Program-made: the position numbers and the translations under genes
Shown: in pieces, positions 53,342 through 62,901 of the stretch
Layout: each line of letters starts with the position of its first letter
Numbering within the stretch: position 1 is the first letter of the stretch
Notes under the pieces: generated by a model
What the model saw: only the letters and a program-made list of their open reading frames with translations
Databases searched by the model: none
Told to the model about the DNA's origin: nothing
Source of the DNA: CALMFG01 sp963666035
Lineage (GTDB): Bacteria > Bacillota > Clostridia > Christensenellales > CALMFG01
DNA: 64,000 nucleotides
Assembly: GCA_963666035.2 (NCBI GenBank)
Contig: CAXXJI010000004.1
Coordinates: forward strand, 186,001 to 250,000
Direction of reading: 5' to 3'

Positions 53342-54052
53342 TCACTTACACTTAAATACTACCGCCTTTTTGGGGGAGTTTTTATATTCAACATAATATT
53401 TTTTTTCAAACTTCTTTAGGAACTTAATCCATTGTGCATTTCCAGTCGATTTTATGCTGAATTTTGGATATTGAATCTTCGCATATTCACCTATCATCGA
53501 AATCGGAATCCACTCATTTTCAGTTTCAGCTTTTTTCTTTTTATAGACTTCATGGATCAATCGATGTGCATCTTCAATAGGTTTTTTATTGCTGTTGTCC
53601 TTTGTATTCTTTGAAATCTTTAGCAAATCTTCTTCGGATATAAATTTATCACAACGTTTTTTAAGCGCTTTAGAGGCATCTTTTTTACCAACAACGATAA
53701 TACTAACTGCGTCTTTGTGCAGACGAAGAATTAATGGCGTATAATCACTATCACTGCTGACTAAAGCCAAAGCGTCAAATTTATTTTTATAAAGACAATC
53801 CATTGCGCCTATCACCAATGCGATATCAGTTGAATTCTTACCTTTTATATCACCCGACTGCATAACACGTTCTATATTAAGCGTTTTACATACGGTGGTC
53901 CAATTTTTTAAATGAGGTTTTGACCAATCCCCATAGGCCTCTTTCAATAAGATTTGGCCACATTTTTCTATCTCATTAATTGCCGGTCCAATGCAGTCCA
54001 GTTTTGCATTCTCTGCATCAATTAAAACCGCAATATGTTTGAATTTTTCCAT
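53342..54052 (-). CDS. NYN-domain (PIN-like) putative ribonuclease with C-terminal OST-HTH/LOTUS-like region
   Basis: About 236 residues. The NYN domain opens with AVLIDAENAKLD and carries further acidic blocks KNSTDIALVIGAMD and LVSSDSDYTPL, giving the Asp cluster expected of a metal-dependent nuclease. The C-terminal part (IHEVYKKKK...WIPISMIGEYAKIQYPKFS) resembles an OST-HTH/LOTUS RNA-binding domain. This LabA/DUF88-like architecture suggests RNA processing. The frame starts at 54064, but GGATGAG before ATG 54052 favours the shorter start. The gene is more AT-rich than the conserved core genes. Confidence 0.8.
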   Translation of the reverse strand: MEKFKHIAVLIDAENAKLDCIGPAINEIEKCGQILLKEAYGDWSKPHLKNWTTVCKTLNIERVMQSGDIKGKNSTDIALVIGAMDCLYKNKFDALALVSSDSDYTPLILRLHKDAVSIIVVGKKDASKALKKRCDKFISEEDLLKISKNTKDNSNKKPIEDAHRLIHEVYKKKKAETENEWIPISMIGEYAKIQYPKFSIKSTGNAQWIKFLKKFEKKYYVEYKNSPKKAVVFKCK

Positions 54053-54161
54053 AAACTCATCCATTCTATATCTTTTATAATAAATTATATCACCATAAAC
54101 ACATTTTACCAGTATTATTTAGTGATGATTTAAACTTAGACATGTTGTGTTATAATAAGAT

Positions 54162-54744
54162 ATGAGAAAAAGAAATCTGTTTGCCACATCCGATCTGGCC
54201 GCTCGAGCCTTTGGATGCGAAGCGTTGCCGCTGACCGCTGCGGATGCGCGCGAGCGCGGTGCAGTGCTCTACCCCATATATATCCGTCAAAAAGATGAAC
54301 GCGGCAGTGTACAGCACATCAAAATGTATACCTATGGCAAAATTTTTACTGGTGCGCACAACAATGTGGTCGTGGATGTGATTTTGCGCTATCTGCTGTG
54401 GTTTTTCGTCCCCAAGTCCATCTCTATTTTGCACACCCACCCCAATTGTACCGGCCACCGATCCGAACAGTTTTCCGGTGGCGATGAATTGGTGGCGAGA
54501 CTTTGGGGGCGTCGATTATATGTACCTGGCTTCGCCGGGCGGAAATTTATATAAATATGACGGCAAAAGCGGCACACGTCATGCGAATGGTGTGTTGATT
54601 TTAGATAAGATTTATGATAATATGCCAAAGATTTTGAATCAGGTGAATTGCAAACAAGCGCTCCCCCGCCCCTTATCGCGGGCTCAAGCCAAGCAAATCA
54701 CAAGCGAAAACAAGATTTTTTTTGAAAGTATCGACCATGTTTAA
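54162..54744 (+). CDS. DUF4329-like (JAB/MPN-fold-like) protein, frameshifted
   Basis: About 193 residues after repair. The first frame gives ARAFGCEALPL and SISILHTHPN, followed by FSGGDE. The second frame continues GVDYMYLASPGGNLYKYDG, so the HTHP...FS..D...YL.SP.G..Y pattern of DUF4329 is complete across the junction. Removing one G from GGGGG at 54505-54509 joins them. DUF4329 domains occur in polymorphic toxins and as single proteins; the role is unknown. The stop overlaps the start of the membrane protein, suggesting a coupled pair. The frameshift is probably a sequencing insertion. Confidence 0.7.
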
Positions 54745-55259
54745 AGATTATTACAATTTTAAGAAAAAAGATAAACGTATACGGTGGATATATGACCGCG
54801 ATTCCAGCGAATGGAAGCGAGAGACCACACCAAAATATTCGGAAAAGTACCTGAATCTTTACCTCTTTTGGTGGCTGCTGCTGGTTTGTTCCATATTCTT
54901 TCTGGTATTGATTTTTGTAAACCTGCCTTTCACGGAACATCTAAATTTAAAAGTGTTCGATTCCCCGCTTTTGTTCTTAGATTGGTTTTTATATGTCCTC
55001 GGCATGATAATCATAGCGGCATTTATCAAGCGGTTCTTCAGAGCCTTTCTGTTTTGCTTTTTTCTTTCAACCATTGCTTTTTTTGCTTCGGACATGCTCT
55101 TGTTAAACTACGATACACCGCTTTATTTTTTATGTTGGAGCGGGCTTGGCGGTGAGTTTAATCTTTGTCTTGTGTGCCCGGTTTATCCGGTATTTACTAA
55201 AAAGAGATCCGAACATCGACTCGAAAAACATCGATAAAAAGCGAAAAAATCTGTTATAA
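54737..55259 (+). CDS. Membrane protein of unknown function, frameshifted near the C-terminus
   Basis: About 173 residues after repair, not recognised. A charged N-terminus (DYYNFKKKDKRIRWIYDRDSSEWKRE) precedes three or four hydrophobic helices. In the annotated frame the C-terminus is polar and cysteine-rich. Removing one T from the T6 run at 55126-55131 gives YVGAGLAVSLIFVLCARFIR then a lysine-rich tail, a far more typical last helix. The ATG at 54737 overlaps the DUF4329-like stop, so the two probably act together, perhaps as a toxin-like protein and its membrane partner (inference). Confidence 0.6.
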
Positions 55260-55299
55260 AAATAAATTTTATTTGGTGATATTTTTTCAAAAAAAGTTA

Positions 55300-55328
55300 T
55301 GGTAATCTAAAAACCCTTGTGCTATAAT
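55300..55328 (+). promoter_or_regulatory. Promoter of the tRNA-Thr/tRNA-Pro pair
   Basis: Extended -10 TGTGCTATAAT (TATAAT 55323-55328) with a weak -35 (TGGTAA 55300-55305), 18 nt before the tRNA. Confidence 0.5.
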
Positions 55329-55346
55329 ATCATTTGTCTGTTTGAT

Positions 55347-55421
55347 GCCAACGTGGCTCAGGGGTAGAGCAGCTGATTCGTAATCAGCAGGTCGTGGGTT
55401 CAATTCCCACCGTTGGCTCCA
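55347..55421 (+). tRNA. tRNA-Thr (CGT)
   Basis: Acceptor arms GCCAACG and CGTTGGC; anticodon loop TTCGTAA gives CGT; CCA encoded. It complements the TGT isoacceptor at 50487. Confidence 0.95.
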
Positions 55422-55431
55422 ATCCTTTTTT

Positions 55432-55764
<333 letters not shown>

Positions 55765-55907
55765 GAAAAGTAAAGTAACCATATTTCACGCATTTATTTC
55801 ATTTGTAAAAGGTTTATATGCAGTATCAAGATCACTATGATAAAATAATATTTGGATAGTATGTCTATAATGAACTGAATGGTTCTTTAAACAAGAGGTG
55901 TTTTAAA

Positions 55908-56441
55908 ATGGCAGTGAAGCTGAGAAAAATGCTCGGGAGTGCAACTTCCCCGTCAGCCATATCGCTGATGAAACTCATTGATAGCCAAAGCAAAGAAACC
56001 ATTTGCCGCTGGTGTATTGATTATGCCAAAGCAAATTTTTTGCCGATCTTTGAAAAGCGTTGTCCTGACGATCCGCGCCCAAAGCATGCTTTGGAATCGG
56101 CTGAAGAATACTTGGCGGGGAAAGTCAAGTTTACAACGGTAAAAGATGTAATTCTGAATGAATGCCATGCGGCGGCACGGGAGCTTGATGGTGATCCTGC
56201 GGCGCAGGCGGCCGCCAGAGCCTGCGGGCAGGCCTCGGCCGTGGTGCATACCCTCACCCATTCGCTCGGGCTTTATTTTTATGGTGCGGCCGCTGTTGCC
56301 TATGACCGTTTGGGTACGCAGGCCACTAACGACGCATACAGCGCCGTAGCCGACGAAATCGGCGCGGAATTAATCGCATCGCTAAAAGCCGTTGCTGTAG
56401 AAGATGAGCCGAATCCGGTTAATTTAACATGGCATTGCTGA
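55908..56441 (+). CDS. Imm5-like putative immunity protein
   Basis: 177 residues, mostly helical. The block FEKRCPDDPRPKHALESAEEYLAGKV and the alanine-rich AARACGQASAVVHTLTHSLGLYFYGAAAVAY match the Imm5 pattern of polymorphic-toxin immunity proteins (FE..xPxDxRPxxAIxAAxxWxxG and GQAxATxHxxxHAxG). Imm5-like proteins often occur alone without a toxin, and no toxin gene is adjacent here. It starts at an ATG behind AAGAGGTG. Confidence 0.7.
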   Translation: MAVKLRKMLGSATSPSAISLMKLIDSQSKETICRWCIDYAKANFLPIFEKRCPDDPRPKHALESAEEYLAGKVKFTTVKDVILNECHAAARELDGDPAAQAAARACGQASAVVHTLTHSLGLYFYGAAAVAYDRLGTQATNDAYSAVADEIGAELIASLKAVAVEDEPNPVNLTWHC

Positions 56442-56475
56442 TGCGTTTACAAAAGCAAAATTAGGAGAAAACAAA

Positions 56476-57270
56476 ATGGAGCATAAGCAGATCAACACCC
56501 AGCGCGGCACCGTTCATTATTGGGTTTCCAAACTAAAGAAAAGTACACAAACCATTGTCTTCACCCATGGCGTCACGGCGGACCACACCATGTTTGAAAA
56601 GCAGATTGCTTTTTTTGAAGATAACTATAATCTCATCACATGGGATGTTCCTCTGCACGGCCTTTCACGCCCGTATTCCGATTTTTCCTACCAGCACTGT
56701 GCCCAAGACCTTTGCGCCGTTTTGGACGCGGAAAACATCGAAAAGGTCGTTTTGGTGGGCATGTCGATGGGCGGATACCCTTCGCAGGTTTTTGCCGAAG
56801 TTTACCCCGAGCGCACCTTTGGATTCGTTGCACTGGATACCACGCCGTTCGGGCTCAAATATTACTCCAAATCCGATATGTGGTGGCTGAAACGCGTCGC
56901 CCGGATTGCGAGCTGGTACCCCGAAAAAATGCTGAAAAACAGCATGGCATCAGCGGTATCGCGCACCGCATACTCAAAGGACGTGATGAATCAGATGCTG
57001 GCGCCGCTCGGCAAAAAAGAAATTATCGAGCAGATGGATATCGCCTATCGGGTATTTATGGAGGAAAATCACGATATCACGCTTGCCTGTCCTTTGCTGA
57101 TTTTAGCGGGCGAATACGACAAAACGGGCAAAGTCAAGCAGTACTGCGAAGCCTGGGCTAAAGAAACGGGTAATCCTTTGATTATTATTAAAGATGCCGC
57201 ACATTTGGCAAATGGGGACAATCCGGTGCAGGTGAACGAGCAGATAGAGAGTTTTATAAAAAGTTTTTAA
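56476..57270 (+). CDS. Alpha/beta hydrolase
   Basis: 264 residues. The nucleophile elbow GMSMGG (about residues 96-101) holds the catalytic Ser. TIVFTHGVTADHTMF forms the oxyanion-hole HG region, and the C-terminal KDAAHLANGDNPVQV holds the His, with an Asp in GEYDKTGK. It is a small cytosolic esterase or lipase-type enzyme of unknown substrate. It follows the Imm5-like gene after 34 nt, with TTAGGAGAAAA before the ATG. Confidence 0.88.
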   Translation: MEHKQINTQRGTVHYWVSKLKKSTQTIVFTHGVTADHTMFEKQIAFFEDNYNLITWDVPLHGLSRPYSDFSYQHCAQDLCAVLDAENIEKVVLVGMSMGGYPSQVFAEVYPERTFGFVALDTTPFGLKYYSKSDMWWLKRVARIASWYPEKMLKNSMASAVSRTAYSKDVMNQMLAPLGKKEIIEQMDIAYRVFMEENHDITLACPLLILAGEYDKTGKVKQYCEAWAKETGNPLIIIKDAAHLANGDNPVQVNEQIESFIKSF

Positions 57271-57378
57271 TACATCGGTTTTGTTATAGCCAAACGGATT
57301 CAAAACTTGCATATGACTTTCTAAGTAGTGTTTGATATATTTTATTGCGCTAATATATTATCATTTTGGGTTTAAAAT

Positions 57379-57987
57379 ATGAAAAAAAAATTAGAAATTG
57401 CTTTTGCTATAACTTTAGTCTTAATTTCTGTTTTATCAATGTTCGATAAAATTGAGATTGTTAAGAATATAATTTACGTAATTATAATCCCTTCATTTTT
57501 ATTATCAATAATTTCTTTTATTTCTGATATTCAAAACAGCTGTAGACAAAGTGCAAAGAGCTTAACCGAAACATATAGCAAAATCGGTGATATTAAATCA
57601 GAAACGGTTGACTTACATATAAAGGAATACGAAACAGGTACATATAAATTACCATATTCTGAAAATCTTGTTCCAAAAGATATTTATGACATTCTTGTAG
57701 AAAGCCTTTCTGCTAAAGAAACAGCAATTCAATATCAGAATATTCAGCTTTTTTGCTTTAAATTAGAGAAAGTATTAAAAAATTTAACAATATTTATTTA
57801 CGTAATTCTATTTTTATCTTTGATTTTCGCTCCTTATATTTTCACAATCCTTTCCAATCTAAATCTAAACAGCATCGCTTTGTGGTCTCTGACTTTATTA
57901 TTCATTGCTCTAGAATTAAAAAACGAATTTGCAGAAAAAACATTCAGTTTATTGGTTAGGATTTTTTGTAAAAAAAGGGATGAATAA
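57379..57987 (+). CDS. AT-rich membrane protein of unknown function
   Basis: 202 residues, not recognised. Two helix pairs are visible: residues about 8-24 and 31-48, then about 138-158 and 166-182. A hydrophilic middle segment (SAKSLTETYSKIGDIKSETVDLHIKEYETGTYKLPYS) separates them. Codon use is visibly more AT-rich than its neighbours, suggesting recent acquisition. The topology recalls small membrane proteins of defence or toxin loci, but nothing specific can be claimed. It is convergent with the HExxH gene. Confidence 0.6.
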   Translation: MKKKLEIAFAITLVLISVLSMFDKIEIVKNIIYVIIIPSFLLSIISFISDIQNSCRQSAKSLTETYSKIGDIKSETVDLHIKEYETGTYKLPYSENLVPKDIYDILVESLSAKETAIQYQNIQLFCFKLEKVLKNLTIFIYVILFLSLIFAPYIFTILSNLNLNSIALWSLTLLFIALELKNEFAEKTFSLLVRIFCKKRDE

Positions 57988-57994
57988 AATTAGA

Positions 57995-58765
57995 TTAAAA
58001 AATTTTATTTACTACTAGTTCTAATTCTTGAAATGAATTAGCAGTTATATTTAAATCTGCGTTTACCCTAAAAAACCTATACAACTCAACCACCGAACTG
58101 CCGAAATTCTCCAAAATCGTATTGACTTTCTCAGCAGCAAAAAAGTCCGGGTAAGCGTCCTCCCAAACCGACAGGCGACCTAAAAACTGGCACAGGTAGT
58201 ACATGCGCTTCTGCTCGCTGGGGCTGGCGTTAAGCTGTTTTAATAATTCGTTTTTCTGAAAAGGATACTCCTGCACCGTAATCACTTTCAGGCGCATATC
58301 GTCATATTCCACACCCGTCTGCTTCTGCCAGAAATAATATCCGTTTTTTCGCGCGTGAAACTCGGTCCAGTAAAAGAACATCTCGTGCCGGCCGCTGTAC
58401 CGGATCTCGTCGTAATCCGCCGCGCCTGACAGCCCCAAATAGGCTCTGTAATCGACGATATGCGTTGCTTCATGCGCGAATGTGCCCAGCCAAGATCTTG
58501 TCCCGTTTGCCTCTGTTTTGTCGACGTACTTTTGGTTAATCAGCAAAGTGAATGTGCCGTTTTTCTTTTGCGGATGCACCATGGTGCCGTTAAACTGGTT
58601 TAAATCACCGGTGACGATCCCTTTCAAATCCGGTCGTAACGCAAAAAACCGTGCCTCCAAAGCATCGCAGATGATCGCGTCAAATTCAAATTTTGATAAA
58701 GCAAATAAGATGAAAAAATCGTTTTTTATTTTATCCAACGTTTCATTCATTATCTCTGTCATCAA
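57995..58765 (-). CDS. Putative HExxH zinc metallopeptidase-like protein
   Basis: 256 residues. The motif FAHEATHIVDY (HEATH) at about residues 95-105 gives the two zinc His and the catalytic Glu. A Glu in WTEFHARKNGYYF about 40 residues later may be the third ligand. There is no signal peptide, so a cytosolic role is expected. It resembles uncharacterised prophage- or island-borne metallopeptidase-like proteins. It follows the SDR gene on the same strand after 6 nt and may be cotranscribed. The substrate is unknown. Confidence 0.65.
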   Translation of the reverse strand: MMTEIMNETLDKIKNDFFILFALSKFEFDAIICDALEARFFALRPDLKGIVTGDLNQFNGTMVHPQKKNGTFTLLINQKYVDKTEANGTRSWLGTFAHEATHIVDYRAYLGLSGAADYDEIRYSGRHEMFFYWTEFHARKNGYYFWQKQTGVEYDDMRLKVITVQEYPFQKNELLKQLNASPSEQKRMYYLCQFLGRLSVWEDAYPDFFAAEKVNTILENFGSSVVELYRFFRVNADLNITANSFQELELVVNKIF

Positions 58766-58771
58766 TTTATC

Positions 58772-59530
58772 CTAATTCTGGTCTTTTACATACTCCCCTG
58801 TCATCTTGCTCATCAGAGCGCCCAATTGCAACGGAAATAAATAACACATCAGGGTTTGAATCTTCTGTGCTGCGCTGTGGCAGATAATAAAACGCTTTTT
58901 ATTGATGTTTTTTGCCAGTCCTGCTCCCACTTTTTCGGGCGAAGCCATAAACTCTTTTGGAATCGGTAGCGGTTCGGAGGATTTTGTCGCTGTCAGCGGT
59001 GGATGGAGCAGATGAAATGTAATATTGTCCTTTTTGTGCTCAATCCTCAAACATTTTGCCAGTGATTCTATGGCGCCTTTGCTGGAAGCATAGGGGCTGA
59101 TATGATTAAACCCCATCACGCCGACACCCGAGCTGGTGAAAAACACTTTTCCATATTTTTGGTCCATCATATACGGGATCACCGCTTTGGCAAGCCTGAG
59201 TGCGCCAAAGTAGTTCACATCCATAATTTCAAAATAGGTTTTTTCATCTGTCATCATGGCGGAATCAAACGAACAGACGCAGGCATTATGAACCGCTATA
59301 TCGATTGAACCAAAAGCCTGAAACGCCTTTTTAACACCATCATTCACAGCCTTCGCATCACGTACATCACATTTCAAAGTCAGCAGTGTGCCGCTGTACG
59401 TCTTTTTCAATTCTTCCAGCCCGTCAATCTGGATATCCAATACCGCTGCGCAATATCCTCTTTCCAATAAAGACTTAACAAAATAATACCCGATACCCTG
59501 ATTTGCTCCGGTGATAATGATGTTTTTCAT
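58772..59530 (-). CDS. Short-chain dehydrogenase/reductase
   Basis: About 252 residues. MKNIIITGANQGIG is the cofactor-binding motif, HNAC matches the NNAG position, and the catalytic Ser and YxxxK are in FTSSGVGVMG and YASSKGAIE. The C-terminal hydrophobic stretch (LMCYLFPLQLGALMSKM) resembles SDRs acting on lipids at the membrane. The frame is open from a GTG at 59545, but GTGGAG precedes ATG 59530, which is the better start. Confidence 0.9.
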   Translation of the reverse strand: MKNIIITGANQGIGYYFVKSLLERGYCAAVLDIQIDGLEELKKTYSGTLLTLKCDVRDAKAVNDGVKKAFQAFGSIDIAVHNACVCSFDSAMMTDEKTYFEIMDVNYFGALRLAKAVIPYMMDQKYGKVFFTSSGVGVMGFNHISPYASSKGAIESLAKCLRIEHKKDNITFHLLHPPLTATKSSEPLPIPKEFMASPEKVGAGLAKNINKKRFIICHSAAQKIQTLMCYLFPLQLGALMSKMTGEYVKDQN

Positions 59531-59560
59531 GGTGATTAGCTCCACTTGATTATATTTTTA

Positions 59561-59932
59561 TTATTTTCTCCAAAAACTGTCACAGTCTGCTTTATCCAGC
59601 ATATTAAATTCAATCATCGCTGTCAGCAGATCAAAATCAACCGGTTTATCCCACGGGAATCGAATCAGCATTTTTGTGCGGTCGATCTCCCGCTTTTCAA
59701 ACTCCGCGCTGAATTTTTCCATACCCGCCTGCTCGGGCGAGACCGCCAGATGCTGTTTGGATGCGGAAAAACCGATGATAAACGTTCCGTGGTCGGTAAA
59801 CATCGGCTGGTTCCACTTGACCACCGGCTGCAGCATCGGAAATGTTTCGCCGACCCACTCCAGCACATCTTGCGCGCGTTTTCGATGGCTCTCGTCCACA
59901 ATGGTTTTTAAAAAATAATTAAATTCATTCAT
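59561..59932 (-). CDS. DUF1801 (YdhG-like) family protein
   Basis: 123 residues. VKWNQPMFTDHGTFIIGFSASKQHLAVSP matches the DUF1801/YdhG family, whose Bacillus members have been called iron chaperones; that role is uncertain. RTKMLIRFPWDKPVDFDLLTAMIEFN is the usual C-terminus. It lies 30 nt upstream of the SDR gene on the same strand. Confidence 0.88.
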   Translation of the reverse strand: MNEFNYFLKTIVDESHRKRAQDVLEWVGETFPMLQPVVKWNQPMFTDHGTFIIGFSASKQHLAVSPEQAGMEKFSAEFEKREIDRTKMLIRFPWDKPVDFDLLTAMIEFNMLDKADCDSFWRK

Positions 59933-59973
59933 CTAAAATCACCTCAATCTTATCTTAAACCGATTAAGACCAA

Positions 59974-61311
59974 CTAAAACCCGCGTTTTTTCAAGTCATG
60001 CACCAAGTCCACATAGAATTCCCGTACATCGAATTCGGGGATATTCTCACGAAATAGATCGATCATATCGCCATGCGAAATCCCCCGCCGACCTTTCGCG
60101 GTCAGTATCGGCCTTGATTCTCCCCAAACAAAGGAATCGGTCGATACCAGCCCGTCATTCGGCCCGTCAAAATGATGCACCAGCGGGTAGGACAGCGTCA
60201 TCGGCAGACGCCCGCCCCAGGATTTATTGAGTTTCGAACCGATGCTCTGATAGAACACACCCGGTACGTCTTTGACGGTTTCATTAAATTGCTTACAGGC
60301 TGCCGCCGTCAAATCTTCCACCGCGGCCAAAAAGTCGGGGTTCTGATCTCCGAGTTTAACCAGCGTGTTGTTATACCGTTTTGATATCGCATGTGATACG
60401 CGTTTTGGCAGCTTAGAAAGCAAGTAATCGGCAAAGAGACACCCATGATGCGGTGTGTTGACCGTAGTTAATGAAGCAACTGCGTTTGCCGCGCCGAAAC
60501 GGCTGATGGCAAAGCGGCTGTCCAGCCCGCCTTTGGAATGCGCGATGATATTGACTTTCTCGGCACCGGTTTCCAAGCATATCTGCCGAATGCGCTCGGC
60601 CAGCTCGCGACCGCAATCCTCTGCCGAAGCGGCCGACTGCTGGTTGCCGTAGAATACCTTTGCCCCATTTGCGGTCAATTCTTTGGGTATCCTGCCCCAA
60701 TAATTTAAATATTTAAAATCGCGGAAAAACACGCCATGCACCATTAACAATGGGTATTGGGTCTGGCAAATCGTATCCTTTTCTCGCGCTTTGTTCTTGA
60801 TGATTTTTTCGCTCTCAAATCGGGCTTCATAACGCGTGATTTTGATGATTTTGATCAACACAAAAAGATTGACAAGAGGTATCCAGCCCACCAGAAATCC
60901 AATCACCCGCCATTTGATATACAGCTGTTTGGAGGTCGCATATACACGAATAATGCCGTTCCAGAAAACAATCAGCTCGACGATCAGCGCGATAAAAAGG
61001 CTGATGAACCATTTCACGGTCAACGCCGCCGGAATCAGATAAAACGCAAGATAAGTCAAATATATCGCGGAAATGGTTGAGGATATCAAAAAAATACTTA
61101 AGAGTTCACTGCCGCTGTTGCACATGCGCAGCCAAAAGGTTTGATATCGTTTCCCAAAAAAGCTTGGGAACACATTGATCATTAAAAACGCACTGCCCAA
61201 AAAGGCGACCGCATAGCCTAAATTGTGATACCTAAACGCAGGTATTAAGCTATATAAATTCGCAGCCAGAAAAACAATCAATGAATTAATAACACGAATC
61301 AACGTTTTCAT
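59974..61311 (-). CDS. Membrane-anchored lipase (triacylglycerol lipase-like alpha/beta hydrolase)
   Basis: About 445 residues. The N-terminal third has about four membrane helices (to about residue 165). The hydrolase domain follows: LLMVHGVFFRDF forms the oxyanion HG, NIIAHSKGGLDSRFA the nucleophile elbow (AHSKG), NTPHHG is typical of bacterial lipases, and DGLVSTDS with ISHGDM gives the Asp and His. The open frame begins at 61371, overlapping the transporter gene; ATG 61311 behind TGAGGT is the likely start. It may act on membrane or environmental lipids. Confidence 0.83.
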   Translation of the reverse strand: MKTLIRVINSLIVFLAANLYSLIPAFRYHNLGYAVAFLGSAFLMINVFPSFFGKRYQTFWLRMCNSGSELLSIFLISSTISAIYLTYLAFYLIPAALTVKWFISLFIALIVELIVFWNGIIRVYATSKQLYIKWRVIGFLVGWIPLVNLFVLIKIIKITRYEARFESEKIIKNKAREKDTICQTQYPLLMVHGVFFRDFKYLNYWGRIPKELTANGAKVFYGNQQSAASAEDCGRELAERIRQICLETGAEKVNIIAHSKGGLDSRFAISRFGAANAVASLTTVNTPHHGCLFADYLLSKLPKRVSHAISKRYNNTLVKLGDQNPDFLAAVEDLTAAACKQFNETVKDVPGVFYQSIGSKLNKSWGGRLPMTLSYPLVHHFDGPNDGLVSTDSFVWGESRPILTAKGRRGISHGDMIDLFRENIPEFDVREFYVDLVHDLKKRGF

Positions 61312-61345
61312 GCGATACCTCAGTAAATCCGACTTTAATCCATCA

Positions 61346-62788
61346 TTATTGATACCCGATGATGATCGCAATCGCTAGGAAAACGATTGAAACCAGCGCG
61401 ATTAAGAGCTGAACGCCGATTGTCCACTTAAACCATTTGGTATACGGCACCACGGTCAGCCCCAGCGCGATTAAAAGCATCGGGTTCGTCGGATACAGCA
61501 CATTGGAGAACCCGTCCCCCATGCAGTAAGCCAAAACGGTGGTCTGCGCGGTGATGCCGGTCACCTGAGCCAAGGGCAGCAGCAGCGGCATCAGCAAAAA
61601 CGCCTTAGCCGAAGCCGAACCCACAAAGAGCTCGGTCAAGAGTACCACACCGTAGATGATTAATATGCCTGCAATCAAGCCAGTGCCCGCAAACAGCTGA
61701 CTGGTGCTGTTGACGATGGTGTCGAGTATCATGCTGTCCTGAATGATATAGGTGACTGAGATGGCCAAAGGTATGAGCAGAATGGACGGCGCAATACCCT
61801 TGATACCCTTCCAGAAAGTCTTAAAGATCGGTTTAAATCCCAAGCCGGATATTTTCGCGCTGAAAACCGACATGATAACAAATAATAGCGCGATGATGGG
61901 CATGGAGAAATCCGACAGCCCCAACGGAGTTGCCGCAAACAAAAACGCCAGCAGCAAAGCGAACATGATGAGAACAAAGATAATCGCGGAAGGTTTAAAT
62001 GCCGCATTTTTTTTAATCTCATCCAGTTCAGCCGCATAAGCCTGTTTATGCAGGCGATCTTCATCTAAAACCGATGATTTAGACGGGTCTTTATCGATGC
62101 GCTTGGCATACATCATTAAAAATCCGACGACAATGACATAGATGACCAAAAAGAATATAATCCGGTACAGCGAACCGGAATACAGCGGCAAGCCAGCGAT
62201 GCGCTGGGCGATGGCCACGGTAAACGGATTCATGATGGCCGCGGAAAAGCCGCAGCAGGCCGCAAACAGGCTTAAGCCGAGCCCTAGCAGGCTGTCCCAG
62301 CCCAATATATAGCACAGGCCTACGATGAGGGGTACCAGCGGTACAATCTCCTCTAAGATGCCAAAAAACGCGCCTAGGACCATGAATATCAAGGCGAGCA
62401 CCGGAATCAGCAAATATTTGTTGTGATAGAAACGCAGTGCGATCTTGGAAATCACCGCTTTGAGCAGACCCGACTCTTCCATCACCGAAAATGAGCCGCC
62501 GATCAGCAGGATAAACAGCATGATGACGATGACCATTGCACTGTAGCTTGAGCCGAACACTTCGAAAGGAGCGGTGAATATTTTCCATACCGGATAAGGC
62601 GTCTGCGTCTCCAGTACCTGATAGGTTCCGGGGATAATTCCCTCTCTGGACGCAGAATCCTCATAGGCAAAACTGCCCTGCGGCACGAAAAGCGTCAGAA
62701 CATACGCCGCGACGATTAATCCAAAAATAATAAGAATCGAAGTCAAAAAAGACTTTTTATTGATGGCAAAACCCTGTTGTTCGTTCAT
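61346..62788 (-). CDS. YfcC family membrane transporter
   Basis: About 481 residues with 11-13 membrane helices. FVPQGSFAYEDS, NPFTVAIAQRIAGLPLYSG, FVGSASAKAFLLMPLLLPLA and MGDGFSNVLYPTNPMLLIALGL are characteristic of the YfcC/DcuC/AbgT-like group of carboxylate or dipeptide transporters. The substrate is unknown. The frame begins at 62854; ATG 62788 (NEQQGFAINKKS) is the probable start, 12 nt after a GGGG purine run. It has a near-consensus promoter. Confidence 0.87.
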   Translation of the reverse strand: MNEQQGFAINKKSFLTSILIIFGLIVAAYVLTLFVPQGSFAYEDSASREGIIPGTYQVLETQTPYPVWKIFTAPFEVFGSSYSAMVIVIMLFILLIGGSFSVMEESGLLKAVISKIALRFYHNKYLLIPVLALIFMVLGAFFGILEEIVPLVPLIVGLCYILGWDSLLGLGLSLFAACCGFSAAIMNPFTVAIAQRIAGLPLYSGSLYRIIFFLVIYVIVVGFLMMYAKRIDKDPSKSSVLDEDRLHKQAYAAELDEIKKNAAFKPSAIIFVLIMFALLLAFLFAATPLGLSDFSMPIIALLFVIMSVFSAKISGLGFKPIFKTFWKGIKGIAPSILLIPLAISVTYIIQDSMILDTIVNSTSQLFAGTGLIAGILIIYGVVLLTELFVGSASAKAFLLMPLLLPLAQVTGITAQTTVLAYCMGDGFSNVLYPTNPMLLIALGLTVVPYTKWFKWTIGVQLLIALVSIVFLAIAIIIGYQ

Positions 62789-62825
62789 TTTTATTTTTAC
62801 CCCGCAAAAAAATATTATCTCGGTA

Positions 62826-62854
62826 ATTATCCAACAATTATTTTGTGCTGTCAA
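62826..62854 (-). promoter_or_regulatory. Promoter of the YfcC-type transporter gene
   Basis: On the minus strand, -35 TTGACA (62849-62854) and -10 GATAAT (62826-62831), spacer 17 nt, immediately after the M23 gene's terminator. Confidence 0.75.
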
Positions 62855-62855
62855 A

Positions 62856-62886
62856 TAAAAAAGCCTGTACTTTGATTTGTACAGAC
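62856..62886 (-). terminator. Terminator of the M23 peptidase gene
   Basis: On the minus strand GTCTGTAC pairs with GTACAGGC (one wobble, loop of 8 nt) and is followed by TTTTTTATTT. Confidence 0.8.
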
Positions 62887-62901
62887 TTTGGTTAAATAAT
62901 T

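Noticed and set aside
57379..57987. Assigning the AT-rich membrane protein to a named defence or toxin family
   Set aside because: The helix layout is suggestive, but no diagnostic motif was recognised.
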